From: Candidatus Kaistia colombiensis
Lineage (GTDB): Bacteria > Pseudomonadota > Alphaproteobacteria > Rhizobiales > Kaistiaceae
Length of the DNA: 64,000 bases
Direction: 5' to 3'
Assembly: GCA_029203105.1 (NCBI GenBank)
Contig: CP119318.1
Coordinates: forward strand, 4,882,731 to 4,946,730
This document shows, one piece after another, positions 1-8,340 of the stretch. The position numbers were made by a program, and so were the translations under genes. Positions within the stretch are counted from its first letter, which is position 1. Each line of letters starts with the position of its first letter. Below the pieces are notes generated by a model. That model did not search any database, was not told the DNA's origin, and saw only the letters and a program-made list of their open reading frames with translations.

Positions 1-32
1 GTCAGGTCTGCCTTGAAACACCAGCGCTTTGC

Positions 33-159
33 TTCACCTCTCCCTGAGGGAGAGGTCGACGGCCGAAGGCCGGCGGGTGAGGGTTTACGGCTTTTCCGGA
101 GAGTTCCCTAAACCCTCTCCCGGACCTTCGGTCCGACCTCCCCCTCAGGGGGAGGTGAA
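33..159 (+). repeat. Double-arm palindromic repeat, copy 1
   Basis: Left arm CACCTCTCCCTGAGG...GGGTGAGGGTTTA and right arm CCCTAAACCCTCTCCC...GGAGGTGAA can pair along their length, and each arm also folds on itself. The same element recurs at 2610, 14569, 29911, 33820 (reversed) and 39242 (reversed). It holds no gene. It may mark transcript ends or act as an mRNA-stabilising palindrome; that is inference. Confidence 0.85.
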
Positions 160-272
160 AGGCCCAACCCTCTCCCGCGCGCGGGAGAGGGAGCCCGCCG
201 TGCCCAGCCTCTCCCGAACATCACGCGGGAACGAAAGAGCCCTCGCCCGCTCGCGGGAGACGGCTGGGTGGG
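160..272. repeat. Cluster of short GC-rich stem repeats
   Basis: Contains the near-perfect stem CCCTCTCCCGC/GCGGGAGAGGG at about 168-191 and a second divergent stem pair around 202-270 (CCTCTCCCG, GCCCTCGCCCGC, GCGGGAGACGGC). Related stems occur at about 16889, 17011, 29880, 48195 and 48262. No gene is visible between this cluster and the GTPase start at 380. Confidence 0.65.
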
Positions 273-379
273 TGCCTCGCTTTCTGGCTTCCCCATCGCA
301 ATCGGCGCCGACATCGCCTATATCAGGCAGCAACCTTTCCCCTTTTGCGCGGGCCGACGTTCCGCGCCGGAGACATTTC

Positions 380-1467
<1,088 letters not shown>

Positions 1468-1518
1468 GGCCCGGTTCTCAGAAAAGGGCGACGCAATCCG
1501 CGCGCCGGCCCGAAGGCT

Positions 1519-1546
1519 CGTCATCCCGGCTCCGTCCGGGATGACG
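1519..1546. repeat. Intergenic hairpin CGTCATCCCGG/CCGGGATGACG
   Basis: Perfect 11-bp inverted repeat with a 6-nt loop lying between the GTPase and the WD40 gene. The same CGTCATCCCGG core recurs inside repeats at 20000, 25780 and 30124. There is no T-tract, so it is more likely a repeat than a strong terminator. Confidence 0.6.
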
Positions 1547-1587
1547 CGCTCGACATCCCCACGACCGCCATCGACCGGAACCGTCTC

Positions 1588-2571
1588 TTGCCCACCATCC
1601 AGTCCTTTCCCCTCGGCGCCTATGTCGTCGCCGCCGACTTCCTCGGTCACGAGCCGGTCTTCGCGCTCGGCGACGGTCATGTCGCGCGGGTCGATGGTCC
1701 TGCCGCGGAAAAGCTCGCTGTCCATTCCGGCGGCCTGCTCGCCGCCGCCCGCACCCAGGACGGCAACCGGCTGATCACCACGGGCGATGACGGCCGCGTC
1801 ATGGCGATCGACGCCAGCGGCAAGATCGACGAGATCGCCGTGCAGCCGAAGAAGTGGATCGACCAGGTCGCCTGCGGTCCGGACGGGACGATTGCCTATG
1901 CCAGCGGCCGCCAGGTGTTTGTCCGCTTCGCCGATGGCAAGGAGCGCGTGCTCGAGCATGAGCGCACCGCCGCCGGCCTCGCCTTTGCCCCAAAAGGGCT
2001 TCGCCTCGCCGTCGCGCGCTACAATGGCGTCTCGCTCTGGTGGATCGGCACCGACGCCAAGCCGACCTCGTTCGAGTGGAAGGGCTCACATCTCGACGTC
2101 ACCTTCTCGCCCGACGGCAAGAACGTCATCACGACGATGCAGGAGAATTCGCTGCATGGCTGGCGCGTCGCCGATGGTGGCGGCCACATGCGGATGTCGG
2201 GCTATCCGGGCAAGGTGAAGTCGGTGTCGTGGTCGGCCAAGGGCCGCTTCCTGGCGACGTCGGGCGCGGAGATGGCCGTGCTCTGGCCGTTCCATTTCAA
2301 GGACGGCCCGATGGGCAAGCAGCCGCTGCAACTCGGCACACGCGACCAGATCGTCACCTTCGTCGCCTGCCATCCGACCGAGGAGGTCGTGGCGATCGGC
2401 TACAAGGATGGCATGGTTCTGGCCGTGCGTTTCGCCGACAGCGACGAGGCGATCCTGCGCAAGCCGGCCGAGGGCGGCCCGGTCAGCGCGCTCGCCTGGG
2501 ACAAGAAGGGCGTCCGCCTCGCCTTCGGCACCGAGGGCGGCGAAGCCGGCGTCATCGACCTCGCCGGGTGA
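1588..2571 (+). CDS. WD40-repeat protein adjacent to the CobW-type GTPase
   Basis: A 327-residue soluble protein with no signal peptide or membrane segment, built of WD40-like blades. Repeated cues are ITTGDDGRVMAID, LDVTFSPDGKNVITTMQ, VKSVSWSAKGRFLATSG and VSALAWDKKGVRLAFGTEGG, spread across residues 55-325, and they suggest a single seven-blade propeller. It starts with TTG at 1588; no earlier start in frame gives a better match to the domain. It follows the GTPase by 120 bp on the same strand. WD40 genes beside COG0523 GTPases are common in Rhizobiales, so a role as a scaffold in metal homeostasis is inferred. The exact function is unknown. Confidence 0.8.
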   Translation: MPTIQSFPLGAYVVAADFLGHEPVFALGDGHVARVDGPAAEKLAVHSGGLLAAARTQDGNRLITTGDDGRVMAIDASGKIDEIAVQPKKWIDQVACGPDGTIAYASGRQVFVRFADGKERVLEHERTAAGLAFAPKGLRLAVARYNGVSLWWIGTDAKPTSFEWKGSHLDVTFSPDGKNVITTMQENSLHGWRVADGGGHMRMSGYPGKVKSVSWSAKGRFLATSGAEMAVLWPFHFKDGPMGKQPLQLGTRDQIVTFVACHPTEEVVAIGYKDGMVLAVRFADSDEAILRKPAEGGPVSALAWDKKGVRLAFGTEGGEAGVIDLAG

Positions 2572-2609
2572 CATCTACAAGGTCTTATATCAACAGAGCA
2601 AAGCACTCC

Positions 2610-2737
2610 TTCGCCTCTCCCTGAGGGAGAGGTCGACGGCCGCAGGCCGGCGGGTGAGGGTTTACGGCCTCACCCGGAGAATTCCCTAGACCCTCACCCG
2701 GAGCTTCGCTCCGACCTCTCCCTCAGGGAGAGGTAAA
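2610..2737 (+). repeat. Double-arm palindromic repeat, copy 2
   Basis: Same arrangement as copy 1 (arms CGCCTCTCCCTGAGG and CCCTCAGGGAGAGGTAAAG with inner stem GGTGAGGGTTTA / TAGACCCTCACCC). It fills the gap between the WD40 gene and the convergent membrane-protein gene. Confidence 0.85.
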
Positions 2738-2816
2738 GCAAGCGCTCGGGCGGCGCCCGCTCACGGAAACCGTGAGAGAACGGTCAAGGGCTGGACCTTA
2801 AGACGCGCTCGGACCT

Positions 2817-3197
2817 TCAGCGCGTGCTGGGTATCGGGCGGAAGATCGAAACCGCGAACAGGACCATGCCGATCAACGTGATCAGCGATCCGAGGATGAC
2901 GATCCCCTCCCCGGAGGGCGAACCGCGCAGCGTCAGCACCAGGCCGGGGATCATGATCCAGAGGCCGATCGTCGAGACCCAGAACTGGATCAGCGCCAGC
3001 CGGCTTGCGGCCTTGGCGGGATTGGCGTTGTAGTAGAAGCCCATCAACGCCAGCGACACCCAGCCGATCAGGTTGAGATGCGCATGCGCGGGCGCCAGGG
3101 TGAAGTCCTGCTTGGCCCCCATCATGATGCCGCCGATCATGCCGATGATCACATAGATTACGGCGGTTCCGATGAACATCTGGCTGATTCTAGGCAT
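2817..3197 (-). CDS. Small haem-copper-oxidase-subunit-I-like membrane protein
   Basis: A 126-residue integral membrane protein with four predicted helices (about residues 7-27, 38-57, 66-88 and 95-118). The motif APAHAHLNLIGWVSLALMG at 36-54 resembles the His-bearing helix of cbb3/NorB-type oxidase subunit I (HxHLxxLGW). It is far too short (126 against about 450 or more residues) to be a complete oxidase and lacks the copper-site helices. It could be a haem-binding accessory protein. The start ATG at 3197 is preceded by AGGGG. It stands alone, convergent with the WD40 gene and upstream of a GNAT gene on the same strand. The family resemblance is by eye only. Confidence 0.65.
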   Translation of the reverse strand: MPRISQMFIGTAVIYVIIGMIGGIMMGAKQDFTLAPAHAHLNLIGWVSLALMGFYYNANPAKAASRLALIQFWVSTIGLWIMIPGLVLTLRGSPSGEGIVILGSLITLIGMVLFAVSIFRPIPSTR

Positions 3198-3254
3198 GTC
3201 GAACCCCTCCGATGAAATGGGGCCGACTCATTCTTGGCTCTGGCCCCCTTCTCG

Positions 3255-3283
3255 CGGTTACGACGTAACGGAAGCCAAGTCAA
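3255..3283 (-). promoter_or_regulatory. Possible promoter with palindrome GTTACGACGTAAC
   Basis: On the minus strand a TTGACT box (3283-3278) and a weak -10-like TAACCG (3260-3255) are 17 bp apart. The palindrome GTTACG-A-CGTAAC (3257-3269) overlaps the -10. The start codon of the membrane-protein gene is about 60 bp downstream. This could be an operator for a dimeric regulator; no regulator is identified. Confidence 0.3.
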
Positions 3284-3372
3284 AATCATTCTAAACAGGC
3301 CTCTCCCAGTATAATTGGCGGTTTGCGCCGGGCCGCGACATTTCGAGGCCAGCGAGGCGAAACGATCGCGAC

Positions 3373-3828
3373 TCAAGCGTCCGGAGATGCCGACTTCGGG
3401 CCGACAGCCGGGCGACTTTGGGAGATGCGCTTGCTCATGCTGACGCGCGGCTCGACCTGATATCCGGCTCCCTCATAGAACCGAACAACCGCCGCGTTAC
3501 TCGCGACGACCTGCAGATTGATCTTGAGACAACCAAGCGCCGCCAGGCGCTCTTCTGCTTCGAGGAGCAGTGCCTGTCCGATCCGCTTGTGCCGATGCGC
3601 GCGCAGGACGGCGATACGGGAAATCCACCCGCGATGACCTTCGTATCCAGCCATGACCGAGCCCACCACCAGCGGACCTTCGAGCGCCACCAGCATCAGG
3701 CCCGGTTGAAAGCGCATCTTCTCCGGAATGGCGACCGAAGCCTTGTTCCACGGCGCGTCGTTCGGAAACGCCTCTTCCCAGAGCGCTTCCACGCCAGCGA
3801 AATGCTCGTCGCGAAACTCCGAAATCAT
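3373..3828 (-). CDS. GNAT-family N-acetyltransferase
   Basis: A 151-residue acetyl-CoA-dependent N-acetyltransferase; the substrate is unknown. GNAT signatures are present: the beta4/alpha3 pyrophosphate-binding segment ISRIAVLRAHRHKRIGQALL (motif A, R/QxxGxG/A type) near residues 65-85, and the C-terminal LQVVASNAAVVRFYEGAGY, typical of YpeA/RimI-like enzymes. The start at 3828 (MISEFRDEHF) matches family N-termini; an in-frame ATG at 3852 would add eight residues. A basic/Ser tail of about 20 residues follows the domain. It stands alone, upstream of the gene at 2817 on the same strand. Confidence 0.8.
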   Translation of the reverse strand: MISEFRDEHFAGVEALWEEAFPNDAPWNKASVAIPEKMRFQPGLMLVALEGPLVVGSVMAGYEGHRGWISRIAVLRAHRHKRIGQALLLEAEERLAALGCLKINLQVVASNAAVVRFYEGAGYQVEPRVSMSKRISQSRPAVGPKSASPDA

Positions 3829-3948
3829 CGGCAAGGCCCCCAGCCCGAACATCGGAGGCGGAGCTTATAGCAGGCCGTCTATCGGGCCAACGGTCGCGCC
3901 GGCCGGGCCCCGATGCGGGGCGCATCGATCGAGACAAACACGGCGTTG

Positions 3949-4020
3949 AAAAAAATGACGCCGGCGCGCGACCGGGAGCCGAAGGAGGAGGCTCAAAACT
4001 CGGTCGCGTCTGCCGGCGTC
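3949..4020 (-). terminator. Rho-independent terminator ending the DUF1127/sRNA transcript
   Basis: Stem GACGCCGGC/GCCGGCGTC extended by GCGACCG/CGGTCGC, followed on the minus strand by ATTTTTTTC. It is both the end of the transcript and the fourth CCTCCTCC-loop hairpin. Confidence 0.85.
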
Positions 4021-4150
4021 TGACGCATGGCGTCCAATAGGAAACGCCCGTCGGGGAGGAGGTCGACGGGCGTTTTGAAGGTGGCGCGTTGCCGGGGAGG
4101 AGGTCAGCGCGGCGCCGATCGCAGGGGCTTGGAGGGGAGGATCCCTGCGA
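3949..4150 (-). ncRNA. Array of four anti-Shine-Dalgarno hairpins (CcsR/cuckoo-like sRNAs)
   Basis: Immediately downstream of the DUF1127 stop and on its strand lie four hairpins with C/U-rich loops. H1 (4150-4119) has an 8-bp stem TCGCAGGG/CCCTGCGA with loop ATCCTCCCCTCCAAGC. H2 (4116-4083) has an interrupted stem with loop ACCTCCTCCC. H3 (4075-4042) has a perfect 12-bp stem AAACGCCCGTCG with loop ACCTCCTCCC. H4 (4020-3957) has a 9+7 bp stem with loop GCCTCCTCCTT and ends in a T7 tract. Known: Rhodobacter sphaeroides makes CcsR1-4 (cuckoo) RNAs with CCUCCUCCC loops, processed from the mRNA of a DUF1127 protein (CcaF1) and linked to stress responses. Inference: this is the same kind of locus. 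The loops complement the GGAGG ribosome-binding consensus. Processing sites are not visible. Confidence 0.75.
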
Positions 4151-4182
4151 ATTCCTTGAATTCGTAGTCCGTGTCGGAAGTC

Positions 4183-4335
4183 TTAGTAACCGACAGCCTG
4201 CTTGGCAACCCGCTCGATCTCGCCGCGGTGAATGCCGAGGTCAGCAAGCTCACGGTTGTTGAGGCGGGAGAGCTCGTTGTAGGTCTCGCGGAACTTGCGC
4301 CAGGTCTTGTAGGAAGCGAGGATGTTCATAGCCAT
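4183..4335 (-). CDS. DUF1127 small protein (CcaF1-like)
   Basis: A 50-residue basic protein ending in the DUF1127 core: NELSRLNNRELADLGIHRGE, the arginine-rich helix-turn typical of the family, at about residues 20-40. The Rhodobacter homologue CcaF1 is reported to bind RNA and influence small-RNA maturation. The start at 4335 is chosen because AAAGGAC lies 9-14 bases upstream. The frame stays open further upstream, but those extra residues do not resemble the family. Four CCUCCU-loop hairpins follow in the 3' UTR, supporting a combined protein-plus-sRNA locus. The stop (TAA) is at 4185-4183. Confidence 0.85.
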   Translation of the reverse strand: MAMNILASYKTWRKFRETYNELSRLNNRELADLGIHRGEIERVAKQAVGY

Positions 4336-4689
4336 TTTCGGATGTCCTTTGAAGTCGGTGTGATTTCTGTCGAACTGGCGCCGGATTTCTCTGTCGCCGT
4401 TCTTGTTGACGCTGATATAGGCTGCTGCCACCAGATTGAGCAGTACGTAAAAGCTCATGCCAGCGATGCGTGTAGCGCAGAGCAGCATTAATTCTACTGT
4501 CATATTGCAGCGCAGCATTAAGGGGCGCGGCCGGGGTGCGGCCGGATTGCGGCGGCAACGGGCCGAAAACCGTCATCCGGCGGGCGTCGCAGCCGCGTGA
4601 CATGCTCGTGACGCATAGCGGAGCCGGCGAACCGGGTGCTCAAGACCGCGGCATACCCCCACACGAGCGCCCTGCCCCGGCAAGCGCCC
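4336..4689. promoter_or_regulatory. DUF1127 upstream region with direct repeat GCAGCATTAA
   Basis: About 350 bp without a convincing gene. Two copies of GCAGCATTAA (4482-4491 and 4512-4521) are exactly 30 bp apart, about 150-180 bp upstream of the DUF1127 start, a spacing of roughly three helical turns. They could bind a regulator. I could not assign -35/-10 boxes or a clear RpoH- or RpoE-type promoter by eye. Confidence 0.25.
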
Positions 4690-4716
4690 AAAAAAAGACC
4701 GGGCCAAAGCCCGGTC
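4690..4716 (-). terminator. Rho-independent terminator after homospermidine synthase
   Basis: Stem GACCGGGC/GCCCGGTC with a 4-nt loop, followed on the minus strand by TTTTTTT. It sits 32 bp after the hss stop codon. Confidence 0.85.
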
Positions 4717-4748
4717 TCGTTTTCTTGCAGACTTTCGTCTGGCTCCGA

Positions 4749-6194
4749 TCAGCCCGCCTGGTGGACCAGCACGTTGCGGAACTGCCAGGGATCGCTGTCA
4801 TCGATGTCTTCCGGGAAGAAGCCGGGACGATCGGTGAGCGGCGTCCAGTTGGTGTAAACGCCCTCGACGGTGCCGAGATAGGGACGCTGCGCGGTCAGGC
4901 AGACGTCATAGTCGAGCTCGTCCGACTCGACGATGCCGGCCGCCGGGTTCTGGAGCGCCCAGACCATGCCCGCCATGACGGCCGACGTGACCTGGAGGCC
5001 GCTCGCATTCTGGTAGGGAGCGAGCTGGCGCGCTTCCTCGATCGTCAACCGCGAACCGTACCAGTAGGCGTTGTTCGCATGGCCGTAGAGCAGCACGCCG
5101 AGCTCGTCGCGGCCGTCGAGAATCTCGTCCTCGGCCAGGATGTGATGCTTCGGCTGGTACTGCGGCTGCGCGGCGTAGCCGAACATCTCGTGCAGCGACA
5201 GCAGCGCGTCATTCGCCGGATGATAGGCGTAGTGCACCGTCGGACGGAACGTCACCGTGTCGCCGTCGCGCGCCGTGAAATAGTCGGCGATGGTGATCGC
5301 CTCGTTGTGCGTGACGAGATAGGCGAGCTGCGAACCGGGCGTCGGGCACCAGCTGCGGACGCGGGTATCGGCCCCCGGCGTGAGCAGATAGATCGCCGCG
5401 CCGCTGCCCGTCGCATGAGTGCGTCCGAAGCTCGGCATCCAGCGCTCATGCGTGCCCCAGCCGAGCTCGGCCGGCTGCAGCGCCTCGGCGATGAAGCCTT
5501 CGACCGACCAGGTGTTGATGAAGGTGCCCATCGGCTTCGGGCTCAGGGCGCGCTGGGTATCGCGCTCGGCGATGTGGACGCCCTTGACGCCCGCCGCCTT
5601 CATCAGCGCCGCCCATCCGGCCTGCGTCTTCGGAACCTCGTGCTCGATGCCGAGATCGGTGGCGATGTTGAGCAGCGCCTGCTTGACGAACCAGGACACC
5701 ATGCCGGGATTGGCGCCGGAGCAGGAAACCGCGGTCGGACCGCCCGGATTGGCGCGCTTGGCCGCCAGCAGCGTCTCGCGCAGCGCATAATTCGAGCGCG
5801 CCGCCGCGTCGACGTCGCCGGCATCGTAGAAGCCGGCCCACGGCTCGACGACCGTATCGATGTAAAGGCTGCCGAGCTCGCGCGTCAGCGTCATGATATC
5901 GACCGAGGAAGTATCGACCGACAGATTGACGAGGAAGCCCTGGCCTTCGGAGGCGGTCAGCAGCGGCGTCAGGATCTCGCGGTAATTGTCCGGGGTCAGC
6001 GCGGCCTGGACATGCGTGACGCCCTCGCGTGCCATCAGCTCGGCGAATTCGCCCTTCGGCTCGATGACCGTGATCTGCGGCTGGTCGAGAGCGAAATGGC
6101 GCTTCAGTAGCGGGAGGAAACCGCGTCCGATCGAACCAAAGCCAATGATGACCACGGGGCCATTGATGCGACCGTAGACTGGCCAAGTCGTCAT
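4749..6194 (-). CDS. hss: Homospermidine synthase
   Basis: Bacterial homospermidine synthase (EC 2.5.1.44), 481 residues, the usual length. It makes sym-homospermidine from putrescine in an NAD-dependent reaction. A Rossmann motif VVIIGFGSIGRG lies at about residues 13-24. Further family landmarks are ITVIEPKGEFAELMAREG, DTVVEPWAGFYD, SCSGANPGMVSWFVKQALL and LLYGHANNAYWYGS. The ATG at 6194 follows AGGAG by 9 bases; the longer frame to 6260 adds residues unlike the family. It is the last gene of the operon ornithine decarboxylase-GNAT-hss and ends at a strong terminator, so putrescine from the decarboxylase is the expected substrate. Confidence 0.95.
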   Translation of the reverse strand: MTTWPVYGRINGPVVIIGFGSIGRGFLPLLKRHFALDQPQITVIEPKGEFAELMAREGVTHVQAALTPDNYREILTPLLTASEGQGFLVNLSVDTSSVDIMTLTRELGSLYIDTVVEPWAGFYDAGDVDAAARSNYALRETLLAAKRANPGGPTAVSCSGANPGMVSWFVKQALLNIATDLGIEHEVPKTQAGWAALMKAAGVKGVHIAERDTQRALSPKPMGTFINTWSVEGFIAEALQPAELGWGTHERWMPSFGRTHATGSGAAIYLLTPGADTRVRSWCPTPGSQLAYLVTHNEAITIADYFTARDGDTVTFRPTVHYAYHPANDALLSLHEMFGYAAQPQYQPKHHILAEDEILDGRDELGVLLYGHANNAYWYGSRLTIEEARQLAPYQNASGLQVTSAVMAGMVWALQNPAAGIVESDELDYDVCLTAQRPYLGTVEGVYTNWTPLTDRPGFFPEDIDDSDPWQFRNVLVHQAG

Positions 6195-6257
6195 AGCGAA
6201 ACACTCCTGAAAGTCGAAATCAACAAGTGGGGTACCGTACCCTTCCTTCGTGACAAA

Positions 6258-6298
6258 CAAAAAGCCGTGGACGGAAGGGCTTCACCCCTTCCCTCCAC
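6258..6298 (-). terminator. Terminator-like hairpin between GNAT and hss
   Basis: Imperfect stem GTGGA(C)GGAAGGG / CCCTTCCCTCCAC followed on the minus strand by GGCTTTTTGTTTG. It lies between the GNAT stop and the hss start, so hss may be partly uncoupled from the upstream genes or may have its own promoter. Confidence 0.6.
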
Positions 6299-6318
6299 GA
6301 CCCGTTCGAAGCAGGAAA

Positions 6319-6891
6319 CTAGCGACTTGTGTCGACGAGGTCGAGCCCGGACGGGCTTGCGACCAGCGGAAAGTCCGGCGCGGAGAGCGGCGGGACCGAC
6401 CAGTCGCCTGTCGCGACCAGCATGCCGGAGGCGTCGTCGAGCGCGCCTTCCTTGAGTTCCAGAGCCAGGAAGCGCTTGCGCTCGACCGGCCCCGGCATCA
6501 TCAGGCTCTGCGTCGCCGCAGCCGAAAAACCGAAGCGCGCATAGTACTCGGCATCACCGACGAGAATGACGGCGCCATGGCCGAACATGGCGGCGCGGTT
6601 GAGCGCGGCGCGCATCAGCTTGCCACCGATTCCCTCGCCCTGGCGTTCCGGTGCGATCGCCAGCGGACCGAGCAGCAGCGCGTCGCGGCCGCCGGCCGAA
6701 ACGTTCCAGAGCCGGACGGAGCCGATGATCTCGTCGCCGTCGCGGGCGACGAGCGCCAGGCCGGAGGCCGGCAGGCGGTTCTCGCGCAGGCGCTCGGAAG
6801 TCTTCTGGTGACGGTCCGGACCCATGGTCCGGTCAAGCAGCATTTCCCGGGCGCCGGCTTCACCCGGCGCCTCCACGTCGATCTGAATCAT
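6319..6891 (-). CDS. GNAT N-acetyltransferase (YhbS-like) in the polyamine operon
   Basis: A 190-residue GNAT enzyme. The domain core LLLGPLAIAPERQGEGIGGK (residues 77-96) is the acetyl-CoA pyrophosphate-binding loop, and DAEYYARFGF (about 115-125) is a YhbS-family marker. It starts only 13 bp after the ornithine decarboxylase stop, with AAGGAAG as ribosome-binding site, so the two are probably co-transcribed. Acetylation of a polyamine or of the decarboxylase product is an attractive idea but rests on position only; the substrate is unknown. A terminator-like hairpin follows. Confidence 0.85.
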   Translation of the reverse strand: MIQIDVEAPGEAGAREMLLDRTMGPDRHQKTSERLRENRLPASGLALVARDGDEIIGSVRLWNVSAGGRDALLLGPLAIAPERQGEGIGGKLMRAALNRAAMFGHGAVILVGDAEYYARFGFSAAATQSLMMPGPVERKRFLALELKEGALDDASGMLVATGDWSVPPLSAPDFPLVASPSGLDLVDTSR

Positions 6892-6904
6892 CGATGGACT
6901 TCCT

Positions 6905-8041
6905 TCAGATCACGAAGGCTTCGAGCGGCTTGAAGCCGTTGAAGGCGACAGCCGAATAGGTCGTCGTGTAGGCGCCCGTGCCTTCGATCAGCACTTCGTC
7001 GCCAATCGAGAGCGAAACCGGCAGCGTGATACGGCGTCTTCTCGTAGAGAACGTCGGCCGAGTCGCAGGTCGGGCCGGCGAGCACGCAGGGCGTCTGCTC
7101 GTCGTGGTCGTGCGCCGTGCGGATCGGATAGCGGATCGACTCGTCCATCGTCTCGGCGAGGCCGCCGAACTTGCCGATGTCGAGATAGACCCAGCGCACG
7201 TCGTCGGTCTCGCTCTTCTTCGAGATCAGAACGACTTCCGTCTTCGATGATGCCGGCATTGCCGACCATGCCGCGGCCCGGCTCGATGATCGTCTCGGGG
7301 ATGCGGTTGCCGAAATGCTTGCAGCGCCGGAAGATCGCGCGGCCATAGTGCTGCACGCCCGGAATCTCCTTCAGATAACGCGTCGGGAAGCCGCCGCCGA
7401 GATTGACCATCGACGAGCTGGATGCCGCGCTCGGCGCAGTCCTTGGAAGATGCCGGCGCCGATGCGAGCGCGCCGTCCCACGCTTCACGTTCGCCTGCTG
7501 CGAGCCGACATGGAACGAGATGCCATAGGCGCGCAGGCCCGAACGCGTGGCGCATGCTCGAGCACGTCCGACGGCCATTTCGGGCTCGCAGCCGAACTTG
7601 CGCGACAGCGGCCATTCGGCGCCGGCGCCGTCGCAGAGGATGCGGCAGAACACGCGCGCGTGCCGGGCGCGGCGCGGGCGACCTTGTCGACCTCGGCCTC
7701 GCAGTCGACCGCGAACAGGCGATGCCACGCTCGATAGGCGCGCGCGACGTCGCGCTCCTTCTTGATGGTGTTGCCGAAGGAGATGCGGTCCGGCGGTCGC
7801 GCCGGCGGCCAGCGCCATGCTCGATCTCGACGACCGACGCGCAGTCGAAATTCGAGCCGAGCGAGGCGAGCAGCGCCAGCACTTCCGGAGCCGGGTTTGC
7901 CTTCACCGCGTAGAAGACGCGGGTGTCCGGCAACGCATGCGCGAAGGTGAGATAATTCTCCCGAATGACGTCAAGATCGACAACGAGGCACGGGCCGTCG
8001 GGACGTCGGCTGCTGAGGAAGTCGATGATGCGTGCGGTCAT
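6905..8041 (-). pseudogene. Ornithine (lysine/ornithine) decarboxylase, frame broken by many indels
   Basis: PLP-dependent fold-III (alanine-racemase-like) ornithine decarboxylase, about 377 residues when reconstructed. The first 75 residues are intact and include the PLP lysine motif VFYAVKANP. Between about 7036 and 7820 the homologous sequence hops among all three frames: EWPLSRKFGCEPEM, GISFHVGSQQ, MVNLGGGFPTRYL, PETIIEPGRGMVGNAG, SETDDVRWVYLDIGKFGG and the catalytic PTCDSADVLYEKTPY. At least a dozen single-base insertions or deletions are needed, and their net sum is a multiple of three. Codons between them are well conserved, which argues for sequencing or assembly error rather than old decay. 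The end GFKPLEAFVI-stop is intact. ATG at 8041 follows GGGGAGAC. It heads the operon with GNAT and hss. Confidence 0.85.
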
Positions 8042-8340
8042 GGAGGTCTCCCCGTTGGCCTGCCAGGGGCCAGATAGCGTTGCGAAGCGATGACGAAACC
8101 GGAACGAAATCGCCGCGCCGAGCGCTATGGACGCGACCGGAACGTTGACGACGAGCCGTTTTTGCCGGGGTGAGCCGGCAGTTTTCGCGGGTAGCAGTCG
8201 CGGGACGAACGACAAGCGTTCATCATGAGCGCTGCCTTCGCTTGGAACGGGAGACCCGATCCGCACGCCCGGCAAGGATGTAGTGCCTCTTCAGTGACCA
8301 CGGCCGATGGAGAGCCGTCTGAGACCAAAAAAGCCCGCTA
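8042..8340 (-). promoter_or_regulatory. Long ornithine decarboxylase leader with a 33-codon upstream ORF
   Basis: The minus-strand leader contains a short frame at 8226-8125 encoding MMNACRSSRDCYPRKLPAHP and 13 more residues, ending 83 bp before the decarboxylase start. A stem TGCCGG/CCGGCA (about 8166-8183) lies inside it, with A-rich flanks on the minus strand. Known: a conserved 'speF' RNA motif precedes ornithine decarboxylase genes in alphaproteobacteria, and gammaproteobacterial speF is controlled by an ornithine-sensing leader peptide. I cannot confirm a match to the motif without a covariance search. Confidence 0.35.

Noticed and set aside
4336..4518. N-terminal extension of the DUF1127 protein by up to 61 residues
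   Set aside because: The extra residues are not family-like, and a good ribosome-binding site precedes the internal ATG at 4335.
4536..6110. 524-codon plus-strand frame
   Set aside because: Antisense to homospermidine synthase; the product is Arg/Asp/His-rich without recognisable motifs.
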